This document shows positions 34,324-42,057 of a stretch of DNA of 55,452 nt, one piece after another. The translations under genes and the position numbers were made by a program. How positions within the stretch are numbered: position 1 is the stretch's first letter; each line of letters begins with the position of its first letter. Location of the stretch: assembly GCA_023666125.1 (NCBI GenBank), contig JAMPCN010000007.1:1-55452 (forward strand), read 5' to 3'. The notes below the pieces were generated by a model that made no database searches, was not told where the DNA came from, and saw only the letters and a list, made by a program, of their open reading frames with translations. The stretch is from Bacillus sp. (in: firmicutes) (lineage in GTDB: Bacteria; Bacillota; Clostridia; Lachnospirales; Lachnospiraceae).

Positions 34324-37068
34324 CTATTTCGCCTCGTACCAGGTCATTCCCGTATGCAAATCAATCTCCAATGCCACCGAAAGATTCGCCGCATTCTGCA
34401 TCTCCTCCGATAAAATACGGCGTACCGCCTCTTCCTCCGGCGCATACGTTTCTATCAAAAGTTCATCATGCACCTGCAAAATCAAACGGGAACGCAGTTT
34501 TTCTTTTTTCATCCGCGCCCATACATGAATCATCGCGATTTTAATGATATCCGCCGCACTGCCCTGTATCGGGGAATTCATCGCCACACGTTCTCCGAAA
34601 GAACGCTGCATGAAATTGGTGGAAGATAATTCCGGAATCGGTCTTTTCCTGCCAAACATCGTTGTGACATAGCCGTTTGCTTTCGCATCCGCCACAAGTT
34701 TATCCAAAAAACTCTTGATTCCCGGATAAGTCGCAAAATACTGTTCGATATATTCCGCCGCTTCCTTTTTGGAGATACTCAAATCCTGGCTCAGTCCAAA
34801 GGAACTGATACCGTATACAATGCCGAAGTTGACCGCTTTCGCATTTCTTCTCTGTAAATCCGTCACTTCATCAAACGGCGTATGGAACACCTTGGATGCG
34901 GTAATCCTGTGGATGTCCTGCTTCATCTGATAAGCCTCTATCAACTGCTTATCATCCGACATATGCGCCAGCACACGAAGCTCTATCTGGGAATAATCGG
35001 CGTCCATAAACAAAAAACCGTCCTTCGGAACAAATACTTTCCTGATTTTTCTGCCAAGTTCCATCCGTATCGGAATATTTTGCAGATTCGGTTCGGTAGA
35101 ACTGATTCTTCCGGTCGCGGTAATCGTCTGGTTGAAGGTGGAATGAATCCGATTACCTTTATCAATATAAGCCGCCAGCCCGTCCGCGTAAGTCGATTTT
35201 AATTTCGTCAAACCCCGGTATTCCAAAATATCGGAAACAGCAGGGTACTCCAATGCCAGCTTTTCCAGAATATCCGCCGCCGTGGAATAACCGGTCTTTG
35301 TCTTTTTTCCGCCGGGGATACCCAGTTTTTCAAAGAGGACTTCTCCCAACTGTTTTGGGGAATTGATATTAAACTGTATGCCTGCTTTCTCATAGATGTC
35401 GCGTTCCAGCTGGATAATCCGCCCCGTCAAAGCCTCTCCATACGTCTTTAACTCATCCGGACGAACCATAATGCCGGACTGTTCCATCTCATATAATACC
35501 TTTGTCAAAGGCATTTCGATATCATACAAAAGCAAAAGCATTCCCTGCTCTTCCAGTTTTGCCCGCAGCACTGCCGCTGACTGTAGACAGACATACGCCT
35601 GAAAGCAGGCAAAGTCCTGAAATTCCTGCGGCTTTTTCTCCATCGTATGAACATAGCTTTCTTTCCCGCAAACCTGGCTTACATCCGGAATCATTAATCC
35701 CAGATGCTCTGATGCAATCGCTTCCGTATCGTAATCGTTTTTTAGCGGATTTAGCAGATACGCCGCCAATAAAATATCAAAATACTTTCTTTCCCGATAA
35801 ACTTTTAGGACATCCGTATCGTCCGCCTGCAAATCCGCATCCGGTACAGCTTCTATCATATCATAAACGTTCTTACTATCAAAGACATTTAGTTTACATA
35901 ACTCATATCCATTTACTTCCGTCAATTTCCCCGACAAATACTTTTTGGTCACAAGCCCCTGGCAGGGAATAAAATAAACCTCTTGTTCCGAAAGCGCAAG
36001 CGCTATACCCGCGCACTCATCATCTGCTTTTCCATCACATAAAACGGCAAGCCCGATTTCAATACCATTCTCTTCCTGCGCCGGCGCGCCGCACAAATCC
36101 TTGATTTTATCAAACAGTTCTTCCACTTTTACAAGTTCCGTTACCGTCTGGAAATATTCCGTCTGGGAATTGGTCACAACCGCGTCTTTTTCAAACCGGG
36201 ATAAAAGATTTTTAAATTCCAGTTGTTTACATAATATATACGCCTCTTCCGTATAGAAATTTCCCGTCCGCGCCTTTTCTACCGAGGAATCCATAAAGGA
36301 AAAATCAATATCACCGTTGACGTTAATTGTCGCCAGCACTTTGCTTAAATCCGCCAGTTCTTTATTGTTAAGAAGCGACTCTTTCACAGATTTTTTCGTA
36401 ATATTATCCAGATTAGCATAAATATTTTCCAGAGAGCCGAACTGCACCATCAGTTCCGTGGCCGTTTTTTCCCCCACCTTAGGCACGCCCGGAATATTGT
36501 CCGCCGTATCGCCCATCAACGCTTTTAAGTCGATAAACTGTAAGGGCGTCACCTGATACTTTTCTTTCACATCCGCGGCATAATAGTCTTCTATTTCCGT
36601 TTTTCCCCCTTTGGTCTTGGGAATGCGGATTTTAATATGCTCTGTGGCAATCTGTAAAAGGTCTCTATCGCCGGATACCAGCGAAACTTCTATCCCGGCG
36701 GCTTCCGCTCTCTTTGCCAAAGTACCCATGATATCGTCTGCTTCCAGCCCCGCCTTTTCCATCGTGCAGATACCCATTGCCTGAAGCATTTTTTTCATTA
36801 ACGGAACCTGCTGCCGCAGTTCTTCCGGCATCGGTTTTCTGGTTCCTTTGTATTCTTTATAAATTTCATGCCTGAACGTCGGTGCATGAACGTCAAAAGC
36901 CACAATCAGAAAATCCGGCTTTTCTTCCTCTAAAATCTTAAACATAATATTCAAAAATCCGTAAACGGCATTTGTATGAACGCCCTGACTGTTACTCAAA
37001 TCAGGAAGTCCGTAAAAAGCCCTGTTTAAAATACTATGTCCATCTATTAAAACCAACTTCTGACTCAT
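34324..37068 (-). CDS. polA: DNA polymerase I
   Basis: The start MSQKLVLIDGHSILNRAFYG at 37068 has AGGGATAGG upstream; six earlier codons are not needed. The 914-aa enzyme has an N-terminal 5'-3' exonuclease domain (AVYGFLNIMF, GLEADDIMGTLAKRAE, MGDTADNIPGVPKVGEKTAT). The 3'-5' exonuclease domain is degenerate, with no DxE motif. The polymerase domain is complete: TGRISSTEPNLQNIPIR, FLFMDADYSQIELRVLAHMS, RRNAKAVNFGIVYGISSFGL and LILQVHDELLIET. Proofreading is probably absent, as in many Firmicutes Pol I enzymes. Confidence 0.97.
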   Translation of the reverse strand: MSQKLVLIDGHSILNRAFYGLPDLSNSQGVHTNAVYGFLNIMFKILEEEKPDFLIVAFDVHAPTFRHEIYKEYKGTRKPMPEELRQQVPLMKKMLQAMGICTMEKAGLEADDIMGTLAKRAEAAGIEVSLVSGDRDLLQIATEHIKIRIPKTKGGKTEIEDYYAADVKEKYQVTPLQFIDLKALMGDTADNIPGVPKVGEKTATELMVQFGSLENIYANLDNITKKSVKESLLNNKELADLSKVLATINVNGDIDFSFMDSSVEKARTGNFYTEEAYILCKQLEFKNLLSRFEKDAVVTNSQTEYFQTVTELVKVEELFDKIKDLCGAPAQEENGIEIGLAVLCDGKADDECAGIALALSEQEVYFIPCQGLVTKKYLSGKLTEVNGYELCKLNVFDSKNVYDMIEAVPDADLQADDTDVLKVYRERKYFDILLAAYLLNPLKNDYDTEAIASEHLGLMIPDVSQVCGKESYVHTMEKKPQEFQDFACFQAYVCLQSAAVLRAKLEEQGMLLLLYDIEMPLTKVLYEMEQSGIMVRPDELKTYGEALTGRIIQLERDIYEKAGIQFNINSPKQLGEVLFEKLGIPGGKKTKTGYSTAADILEKLALEYPAVSDILEYRGLTKLKSTYADGLAAYIDKGNRIHSTFNQTITATGRISSTEPNLQNIPIRMELGRKIRKVFVPKDGFLFMDADYSQIELRVLAHMSDDKQLIEAYQMKQDIHRITASKVFHTPFDEVTDLQRRNAKAVNFGIVYGISSFGLSQDLSISKKEAAEYIEQYFATYPGIKSFLDKLVADAKANGYVTTMFGRKRPIPELSSTNFMQRSFGERVAMNSPIQGSAADIIKIAMIHVWARMKKEKLRSRLILQVHDELLIETYAPEEEAVRRILSEEMQNAANLSVALEIDLHTGMTWYEAK

Positions 37069-37092
37069 CTGCCTATCCCTTTCCAATCTAAC

Positions 37093-37452
37093 CTATAAGC
37101 GAAACGCGATAATAAGTGCAATTAGAATTGCCACCCCGACGGCAACTTCCAGGCACAGCAATGTATATTGCAGTCCATGACGCACTTTCACCTGATGCCT
37201 TGCATCCTCCAGCTTAACCACCAATGCGTTCTGCAAGTTAAAATTATTCCCCGCTTCCAGCCGCTCCAGCCCTTCCGAAACCAGAAACTGAATGGAAAGT
37301 TCTTCCATACACTCCGGGCAGGTCTCAATATGCTCTATAAACTGCTCCATCGCTTTACTATCCAGTTCATCCTGTAAAAATGCCGGAATCAGTTTTTCCT
37401 CTTCTTTGCAGTCCATATTTCTACAGCCTTGCCCCTTTCCGGTCTTAGACAT
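37093..37452 (-). CDS. Putative zinc-finger (zf-HC2-like) membrane protein
   Basis: The 119-aa protein has an anti-sigma-factor-type zinc motif (HIETCPECMEEL, near residue 48) and one C-terminal TM segment (CLEVAVGVAILIALIIAFRL). Proteins with this layout often hold sigma factors at the membrane, but no sigma factor gene is next to it here. It is directly upstream of polA (24 bases). ATG at 37452 follows AAAGGCAG; another Met at codon 13 is possible. Confidence 0.75.
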   Translation of the reverse strand: MSKTGKGQGCRNMDCKEEEKLIPAFLQDELDSKAMEQFIEHIETCPECMEELSIQFLVSEGLERLEAGNNFNLQNALVVKLEDARHQVKVRHGLQYTLLCLEVAVGVAILIALIIAFRL

Positions 37453-37562
37453 TCATCTGCCTTTCTACACTAGCATACAATTTTTATTATATACCATAAC
37501 AATATCCTTTGCAAAGTCCTGTGGAAAGAAATATCCAAAACATTTCTTAATTATATGTATGC

Positions 37563-37592
37563 AAAAGCGCAGACCCGAAAGCCTGCGCTTTA
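37563..37592 (-). terminator. Rho-independent terminator after the lysozyme gene
   Basis: On the minus strand AAGCGCAG and CTGCGCTT arms enclose a 10-base loop and are followed by TTTGC. It lies 40 bases after the lysozyme stop codon. Confidence 0.8.
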
Positions 37593-37631
37593 TATTCCAT
37601 ATCTACTTTATCGCCCTTTATCCTGTCAATT

Positions 37632-39323
37632 CTACTGTGCGGTTGCAGGCGCCGGAGCCTGTGCTGCCTGTGCCTGGGCATCCGCCTGTTCCGGTACCGG
37701 TTCAGGAACAGGGGCAAGCGTAATAACGCCCTGTGCGTCCGCCTGGTACAGCGTGCCGTTTAAATTAAGCTGCTGATTATTCACTATCAGCGCACCTGTC
37801 TCATCATAATAATACTGTTTGCCATCCGCTTTCGTTACAATGCCGGTCTGCATCACGCCATTTTCGGCAAAGTAATATTTTTTACCCTCTATATCCACGT
37901 CTCCGACAAGCATATGTCCGTCTTTGGTCGAAAAATAATATCTGCCGCTCACATCATCAAGCCATCCATGCTGCATCGCCCCTGTGTCAGGAGCATAGTA
38001 GAATCTGCCGTTTTCAAAATCTGCCCAGCCGGTAAGCCTTACGCCGTTACCGTCGAAATTATATTCCTGACCGTCAATCGCCGCCCGGCCTCTTGTCACA
38101 TCGCCGTTTGCCGCCAGATAATAGGTTCCGCTTTCATCTGCAAACCAGCCATGCTGCATTGCCCCGCTGTCAGGAGCATAATAAAATCTGCCGTTTTCCA
38201 GATTCACCCAGCCCGTGAGCCTTACGCCGTTGCCATCGAAATAATAATTCTGTCCTTCCACTTCCACCTGTCCTCTTGCCACGTCACCGTTTGCCGTCAG
38301 ATAATAGGTTCCGCTTCCGTCCGAGAACCAGCCGTGCTGCATAACGCCGCTGTCAGGCGCATAATAAAATCTGCCGTTTTCCAGATTCACCCAGCCGGTA
38401 AGCCTTACGCCGTTACCGTCGAAATAATAGTTCTGTCCTTCCACTTCCGCCTGTCCTCTTGCCACGCTGCCGTCAGCCGTCAGATAGTATGTACCGCTTT
38501 CATCTGCAAACCAGCAGTTTCTCTGCAAAAAGCCACTGCCATCCAGATAATATCTGGTGTCATTATAATTTACCCAGCCGCGCTGCATCTTATAGCCTGC
38601 AAAAAATAACGTCTGTCCGTTTCTGTCAAGAAAACCATCGGAAATAATCAAAGAAGAAAAATCCTTAAACTGATAATTGATATCTACCCTTGTATTAACG
38701 CCCGCTACGCTGCCGTGGGAAGAACTCTGCCAGAAAGATGCGCCGTTATATTCCAGATTATCGGCATACTGCGCTACCCACTTATCATAACCGACATTGC
38801 CGATTCTCTGGTTAAACCAGTTTTTGCTGGAATATACCATCGGATAATATCCCGCCGCCGCTACCGTAGAGCAAAAGGTATTCACAAGCGACTGAATCTG
38901 CCCCTGCGACAACCCTTTATGACAGGAATCCTCGATATCGAAAACAACCGGAAAGCTGACCGTATAATTCTCCAGCCATCCGACTACCATATCCGCTTCG
39001 TTCTTAGCCTGTTCCACCGTCGTTGCATAGGAATATACATAAACGCCAACTTTCAGTCCTGCATTCTGCGCCCCGCGCATATTTGCATCAAAATACGGAT
39101 CCATACCCGATTTGGTGCTGCCTGCCTTAATAAATGCAAAAGAAATGCCCGAAGAAGCAACGCTGCCCCAATTTACCGCGCCGTTATGTTTGGAAACGTC
39201 GATTCCCTTGGCAATGGCATTTCCGGCATTCGCCGCCTGTACATGATTCACCGGTATCAGGCTCATGATACCGGCAAGCGCTAACGCTGCAACTCTCTTA
39301 CTGAATCTGCTGAATTTTCTCAT
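37632..39323 (-). CDS. Secreted GH25 lysozyme with cell-wall-binding repeats
   Basis: A signal peptide ends at VNHVQAANA. The GH25 muramidase domain (about 35-225) shows GIDVSKHNGAVNWGSV, FAFIKAGSTKSGMDPYFDAN, the catalytic FPVVFDIEDS and WVAQYADNLEYNGASFWQSS. From about 235 on come choline-binding-type repeats with GW...FYY/YYL motifs, including three 61-residue copies (289-471). The last 30 residues are rich in Pro, Glu, Gln and Ala. The enzyme would cleave peptidoglycan glycan strands while the repeats hold it on the wall. Whether it is an autolysin or a phage-derived lysin is not clear, but the promoter and location look chromosomal. Confidence 0.93.
   Translation of the reverse strand: MRKFSRFSKRVAALALAGIMSLIPVNHVQAANAGNAIAKGIDVSKHNGAVNWGSVASSGISFAFIKAGSTKSGMDPYFDANMRGAQNAGLKVGVYVYSYATTVEQAKNEADMVVGWLENYTVSFPVVFDIEDSCHKGLSQGQIQSLVNTFCSTVAAAGYYPMVYSSKNWFNQRIGNVGYDKWVAQYADNLEYNGASFWQSSSHGSVAGVNTRVDINYQFKDFSSLIISDGFLDRNGQTLFFAGYKMQRGWVNYNDTRYYLDGSGFLQRNCWFADESGTYYLTADGSVARGQAEVEGQNYYFDGNGVRLTGWVNLENGRFYYAPDSGVMQHGWFSDGSGTYYLTANGDVARGQVEVEGQNYYFDGNGVRLTGWVNLENGRFYYAPDSGAMQHGWFADESGTYYLAANGDVTRGRAAIDGQEYNFDGNGVRLTGWADFENGRFYYAPDTGAMQHGWLDDVSGRYYFSTKDGHMLVGDVDIEGKKYYFAENGVMQTGIVTKADGKQYYYDETGALIVNNQQLNLNGTLYQADAQGVITLAPVPEPVPEQADAQAQAAQAPAPATAQ
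37911..38459. repeat. Three tandem 183-bp repeats in the lysozyme gene
   Basis: Three consecutive units encode 61 residues each, beginning RGQ(A/V)EVEGQNYYFDGNG and continuing through a GW..ENGRFYYAPDSG segment. The first two are nearly identical and the third has diverged (RGRAAIDGQEYNF). Recent unit duplication is likely, and copy number could vary between strains. Confidence 0.85.
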
Positions 39324-39361
39324 CTGTTCTCTCCTGTGTCCTCTTTGTCTATTTCTTTTAA

Positions 39362-39396
39362 ATATTACAAAATTATTTCATATCTTTACAAAGATA
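39362..39396 (-). promoter_or_regulatory. Possible lysozyme promoter with overlapping palindrome
   Basis: On the minus strand TTGTAA (39391-39386), 18 bases and TAATAT (39367-39362) precede the lysozyme gene. A palindrome with arms TATCTTT and AAAGATA (39381-39396) overlaps the -35 box and could be an operator. Confidence 0.4.
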
Positions 39397-39443
39397 ACAC
39401 ATTTTTTACGTTTTGTACATATTTTATATGAGAAAAATTTTAC

Positions 39444-39472
39444 TTGCCAACCATTTCCATGTATGATATCAT
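39444..39472 (+). promoter_or_regulatory. tRNA-Leu promoter
   Basis: TTGCCA (39444-39449), a 17-base spacer and TATCAT (39467-39472) lie 18 bases before the tRNA 5' end. Confidence 0.7.
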
Positions 39473-39490
39473 ATAACTCGGTTATAAAAC

Positions 39491-39573
39491 GCTGGTGTGT
39501 CGGAATGGCAGACGAGGCAGACTCAAAATCTGTTGTGGGCAACCACGTGTGGGTTCAAGTCCCACCACCAGCA
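39491..39573 (+). tRNA. tRNA-Leu (anticodon CAA)
   Basis: The acceptor arms are GCTGGTG (39491-39497) and CACCAGC (39566-39572), with discriminator A. The anticodon loop is CTCAAAA between GCAGA and TCTGT, so the anticodon is CAA, reading UUG. A long variable arm (TGTGGGCAACCACG region) marks a class II tRNA. The T arm has GGTTCAAGTCC. CCA is not encoded. The 3' end faces the AT-rich island and is the likely integration site of that element. Confidence 0.96.
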
Positions 39574-39581
39574 GTCGGTTG

Positions 39582-39628
39582 AATCGCTGAATCTCTAGTA
39601 AAATCAAGAGGTTAGGCGGTTTTTATTT
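39582..39628 (+). terminator. tRNA-Leu terminator
   Basis: Arms AATCGCTGAATCTC and GAGGTTAGGCGGTT pair over 14 positions, with a few G-T pairs and one mismatch, around a 12-base loop. TTTTATTTTTTT follows. It lies 9 bases after the tRNA. Confidence 0.8.
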
Positions 39629-39642
39629 TTTTAAAATTTTGA

Positions 39643-39777
39643 TTACCTTTGATTATATTTTGTATTTTCATTGATTTTTTCCACAATCTGTCTTTTATAG
39701 TTCATACTTGTGATGTTATATGTATAATTTGACTGGTTTATTTCTTCTGTATGTCCTAATAATGAAGCCGCTGGTTC
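39643..39777 (-). pseudogene. C-terminal remnant of a tyrosine integrase
   Basis: Read on the minus strand, the frame ending at 39643 gives EPAASLLGHTEEINQSNYTY followed by NITSMNYKRQIVEKI and a stop. An LLGHTEE...NYTYD-like end with the nucleophile tyrosine is typical of phage and ICE tyrosine recombinases. The rest of the gene is missing: upstream of about 39777 the sequence becomes a fragment of another gene on the opposite strand. The position next to the tRNA 3' end, with the integrase C-terminus facing it, fits an integrated element that has decayed. Confidence 0.7.
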
Positions 39778-40039
39778 TGCTTTTAGAGAACAGAAAGCCT
39801 ACGAACAGAACGTTCAACACTCTTTAAATCGGCTCGAAGCGTCTGTTGAAACATTTACAATTCATATACTTAATCCCAATTTCTTAAAAGGAACTATTGA
39901 TTTTGGTAATGGCACTATTAATGTTATAGATACTGTTATAGCTAAATTAAAAGGTTTAGGAACTATTGGACTTGGTACAGGATTATTTACAAGAGTCAAG
40001 AACACTGTTAAACGCCATATGAGTGTACAGATTTCATAA
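39761..40039 (+). pseudogene. Fragment of a phage tail tape-measure protein
   Basis: The plus frame ending at the stop 40037-40039 reads NEAAGSAFREQKAYEQNVQH, then SLNRLEASVETF, NPNFLKGTIDFGNGTINVID and VIAKLKGLGTIGLGTGLF. This resembles the segment of tape-measure proteins that follows the tape-measure domain. There is no start codon or ribosome-binding site, and the fragment joins directly to the integrase remnant. The usual gene is many times longer. It supports a prophage origin for the island. Confidence 0.6.
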
Positions 40040-40063
40040 ATCATAATTGAAAGTTGCTGTGCC

Positions 40064-40312
40064 TCAGTGCTGGGAAGCTATATTAAACATGATGATATTT
40101 TCCTCTTTGTCTTTATTGATATTAACAGTAAATAGAAAATCGCCATCACTAATTTGAAAATGCAGAATGGTTTTTATTTCACTATATTTATCATGTACAT
40201 AAATACATTCTCTAAAAGATTTTGCCAATTAAATCATATCAATATTTTCATCTTGTATGATTTCCTGCATAAATTGTTCAATTCGGAGTATTAAATCTTA
40301 TTGTTCACGCAT
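40064..40312 (-). pseudogene. Broken small gene with two in-frame stops
   Basis: From ATG 40312 the 83-codon frame reads MREQ, stop, DLILRIEQFMQEIIQDENID, MI, stop, LAKSFRECIYVHDKYSEIKT, then ILHFQISDGDFLFTVNINKD and ends at TGA 40064. Codon use and a GGGGATGGGG sequence upstream suggest a former gene. I do not recognise the family. Both internal stops are TAA. Confidence 0.55.
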
Positions 40313-40762
40313 AGAATTAACATCCCCATCCCCCTTTCTGTTTGTGGATGCAGAGTTGGAAGTTTTGCTTTGATATTTAATTTTTTTATTTTAGTATAAT
40401 ATAATTAATGATTGTCTTATAAATATCACCTCCAAATTAATTGTTATTGATTATGACATGAATGTTGCAATCACCACGCTTGTTAATTTCCACGAATATA
40501 TTATAAACATACATTTTTATAAATGTTAAGCACTATTTTGTATAAACAAATGTTCTATATAGTAATATTTATTTTTTTGGAATAGTAATACATTGCACAA
40601 CCAACAACCAGACTGAACAAATACAAGATTGCACATGCTATTGCGACTATATTGGTTAGTATAAATTAATATAAATAAAATATAATATGTATAGAAATCT
40701 ATGACGATATATAATTCGATACTTAAAATGAGTAGTATAGATATTCTTAAATCAAAATACTG
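40313..40762. other. AT-rich non-coding stretch within the island
   Basis: I see no intact gene here. One minus-strand frame ending at 40555 encodes a short hydrophobic segment, ILYLFSLVVGCAMYYYSKK, with no ATG at its start. It may be the tail of a lost membrane protein or a small toxin-like peptide. The rest is very AT-rich spacer without stable repeats. Confidence 0.4.
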
Positions 40763-40843
40763 TTTTTGGTAATAATTACCAAAAACCCCTTTATATTATA
40801 TTGCATTTTTGGTATTCTTTTTTATATTAGATTAATATATAAT
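40763..40843 (+). promoter_or_regulatory. Perfect palindrome and -10 box before the 59-aa/GNAT operon
   Basis: A perfect palindrome (40763-40785) has arms TTTTTGGTAAT and ATTACCAAAAA around a central A. A third half-site, TTTTTGGTA, follows at 40806-40814. TATAAT is at 40838-40843, about 60 bases before the start codon; a -35 is not clear. This is the arrangement expected for an autoregulated toxin-antitoxin promoter. Confidence 0.55.
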
Positions 40844-40901
40844 ATAGATATAGTATTTTGTAATTAAAGTTCATTTTAATGATACGAATGGAGGGATAAT
40901 T

Positions 40902-41081
40902 ATGGCAACATCTACATTTGGAAAACATTTTTTTGTAAAACCAGAAAAGGCTGCTGAGTTTGTCGATGAGATGTCTAAAGTAGTGCCTCCCACACTAACA
41001 GAAGACTTTAGTTCTAATTTAGTTCATTTATCACAAGATACAGTTTTAAAAGAAAAAATCAAGAAAGCACTAGGCGAATAG
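40902..41081 (+). CDS. 59-aa protein upstream of GNAT gene, candidate antitoxin
   Basis: The gene reads MATSTFGKHFFVKPEKAAEF, then VDEMSKVVPPTLTEDFSSNL and ends KEKIKKALGE. GGAGGGATAATT precedes the ATG. Its stop TAG shares one base with the GTG start of the next gene, so the two are translationally coupled. No DNA-binding domain is recognisable by eye. Codon use is AT-rich like the rest of the island. Small partner proteins in front of GNAT genes are often antitoxins, so this is a reasonable candidate, not a demonstrated one. Confidence 0.75.
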   Translation: MATSTFGKHFFVKPEKAAEFVDEMSKVVPPTLTEDFSSNLVHLSQDTVLKEKIKKALGE

Positions 41082-41689
41082 TGATAAATTATAAGATAAT
41101 ACCATTGGGAGAAATGCTTAAAGAGTATGATGAACACTTAATTGAAAATACTTTTAAAAAGTTCTCTTGTCAACGTGAGATTGATTTAGAGAACTTTTTG
41201 ATTAAGAAATCAATACCATATGAAAATACAGATTTAGGTAAAACTTATTTAATTATTGATATGGATAAATTAAATAAAGGAGATTTAGTTATAGTTGCAT
41301 ATTTTACAATAGCTCAAAAAGCAATTGATATATCAACACTTTCAAAAAATAAAAAGAGAAAAATGCTTGGCGAATATCCAGGAAGAGACTCTCTTGATTT
41401 TATTCCAACATATTTAATAGGGCAATTAGGAAGATGTGATGACTATAGTAGTAATGATTTATCTGGTCAGCAAATATTAAATGAATGTTACCATGCTATA
41501 AGTATTGCTGCCAGTGTAGTTGGAGGCAAATTAGTAGTTTTAGAATGTAGGGAAACTATGTTTGATAAAGTTTATGAGAAAAAGGGGTTTAAAAAGTTAT
41601 ACAATGAATTAAATGAAGAAAGATTATATACTCTTTATCAAAAAATAGACTTTTCTGAATATTACAACAGATTTAATGTTAGTGCATAA
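41081..41689 (+). CDS. GNAT-like acetyltransferase, candidate toxin
   Basis: The 202-aa protein starts at GTG 41081. The order of elements fits a GNAT fold: FSCQREIDLENFLIKKSIPY, the beta-strand KGDLVIVAYFTIAQKA, IPTYLIGQLGRCDDYSSNDL (acetyl-CoA loop region), ILNECYHAISIAASVVGGKL, VVLECRETMFDKVYEKKGFK. The last segment is the typical GNAT C-terminal part with the neighbouring-strand Tyr. Codon use is clearly more AT-rich than in flanking genes, pointing to horizontal origin. It is coupled to the 59-aa gene and followed by a terminator. Toxin function (for example acetylation of aminoacyl-tRNA) is inferred from context only. Confidence 0.78.
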   Translation: MINYKIIPLGEMLKEYDEHLIENTFKKFSCQREIDLENFLIKKSIPYENTDLGKTYLIIDMDKLNKGDLVIVAYFTIAQKAIDISTLSKNKKRKMLGEYPGRDSLDFIPTYLIGQLGRCDDYSSNDLSGQQILNECYHAISIAASVVGGKLVVLECRETMFDKVYEKKGFKKLYNELNEERLYTLYQKIDFSEYYNRFNVSA

Positions 41690-41703
41690 AATCTGTTTAT
41701 TTT

Positions 41704-41731
41704 AAAAAGACATCTAAAATGATGTCTTTTA
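41704..41731 (+). terminator. Terminator of the 59-aa/GNAT operon
   Basis: Arms AAAAGACATC and GATGTCTTTT enclose a 6-base loop 15 bases after the GNAT stop. Confidence 0.85.
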
Positions 41732-41781
41732 TATTATTGTATAAATAATTCAATTTGATTAAATTCAATATCATACACAGC

Positions 41782-41821
41782 AAAGATAGCATTATTTAGG
41801 TATAGTAATGTTATCTTTTTT
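41782..41821 (+). terminator. Second hairpin terminator in the island
   Basis: Arms AAAGATAGCATTA and TAATGTTATCTTT pair over 13 positions with one G-T pair, followed by TTTT. No gene lies between it and the previous terminator, so it may be left over from a deleted gene. Confidence 0.6.
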
Positions 41822-41891
41822 GTGTATAAGTATATATCATTATGAAAAGGTTGTGGTAAGCAATGATTTAAAACTCACTTCCGCAATTCTG

Positions 41892-41920
41892 TTGACAAAT
41901 ATTTTTATCTGACGTACAAT
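41892..41920 (+). promoter_or_regulatory. Strong promoter of a small RNA
   Basis: TTGACA (41892-41897), exactly 17 bases, then TACAAT (41915-41920). No coding start follows; a hairpin terminator is reached after about 80 bases. Confidence 0.7.
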
Positions 41921-41926
41921 AATATA

Positions 41927-42004
41927 CGATAGATATTGAGATGAGGCAATACGCCCTCATAATTGAAGTGTTTTGTGACAAGAGTAGCTTTTGCTACTCT
42001 TTTT
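41927..42004 (+). ncRNA. Predicted small RNA of about 78 nt in the island
   Basis: The transcript predicted from the promoter at 41892-41920 would contain a first hairpin (ATGAGG/CCTCAT, 41941-41960), a single-stranded stretch and a terminator. The terminator (41981-42004) has arms AGAGTAGC and GCTACTCT and then TTTT. There is no open frame of useful size with a ribosome-binding site. Type I antitoxin RNAs and phage regulatory RNAs have this size and layout; the target is unknown. Confidence 0.5.
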
Positions 42005-42057
42005 CGTTATAGAAAATTATGATTACATCTCAAATCTGAATCTGTAAAGGCTGTAAT

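Noticed and set aside
37914-38609. Plus-strand frame antisense to the lysozyme repeats
   Set aside because: It repeats only because the sense strand repeats. The sense protein has a signal peptide and GH25 motifs.
40555-40680. Short hydrophobic peptide on the minus strand as a type I toxin
   Set aside because: The frame has no ATG near its start and no ribosome-binding site. It is more likely a leftover of a membrane-protein gene.
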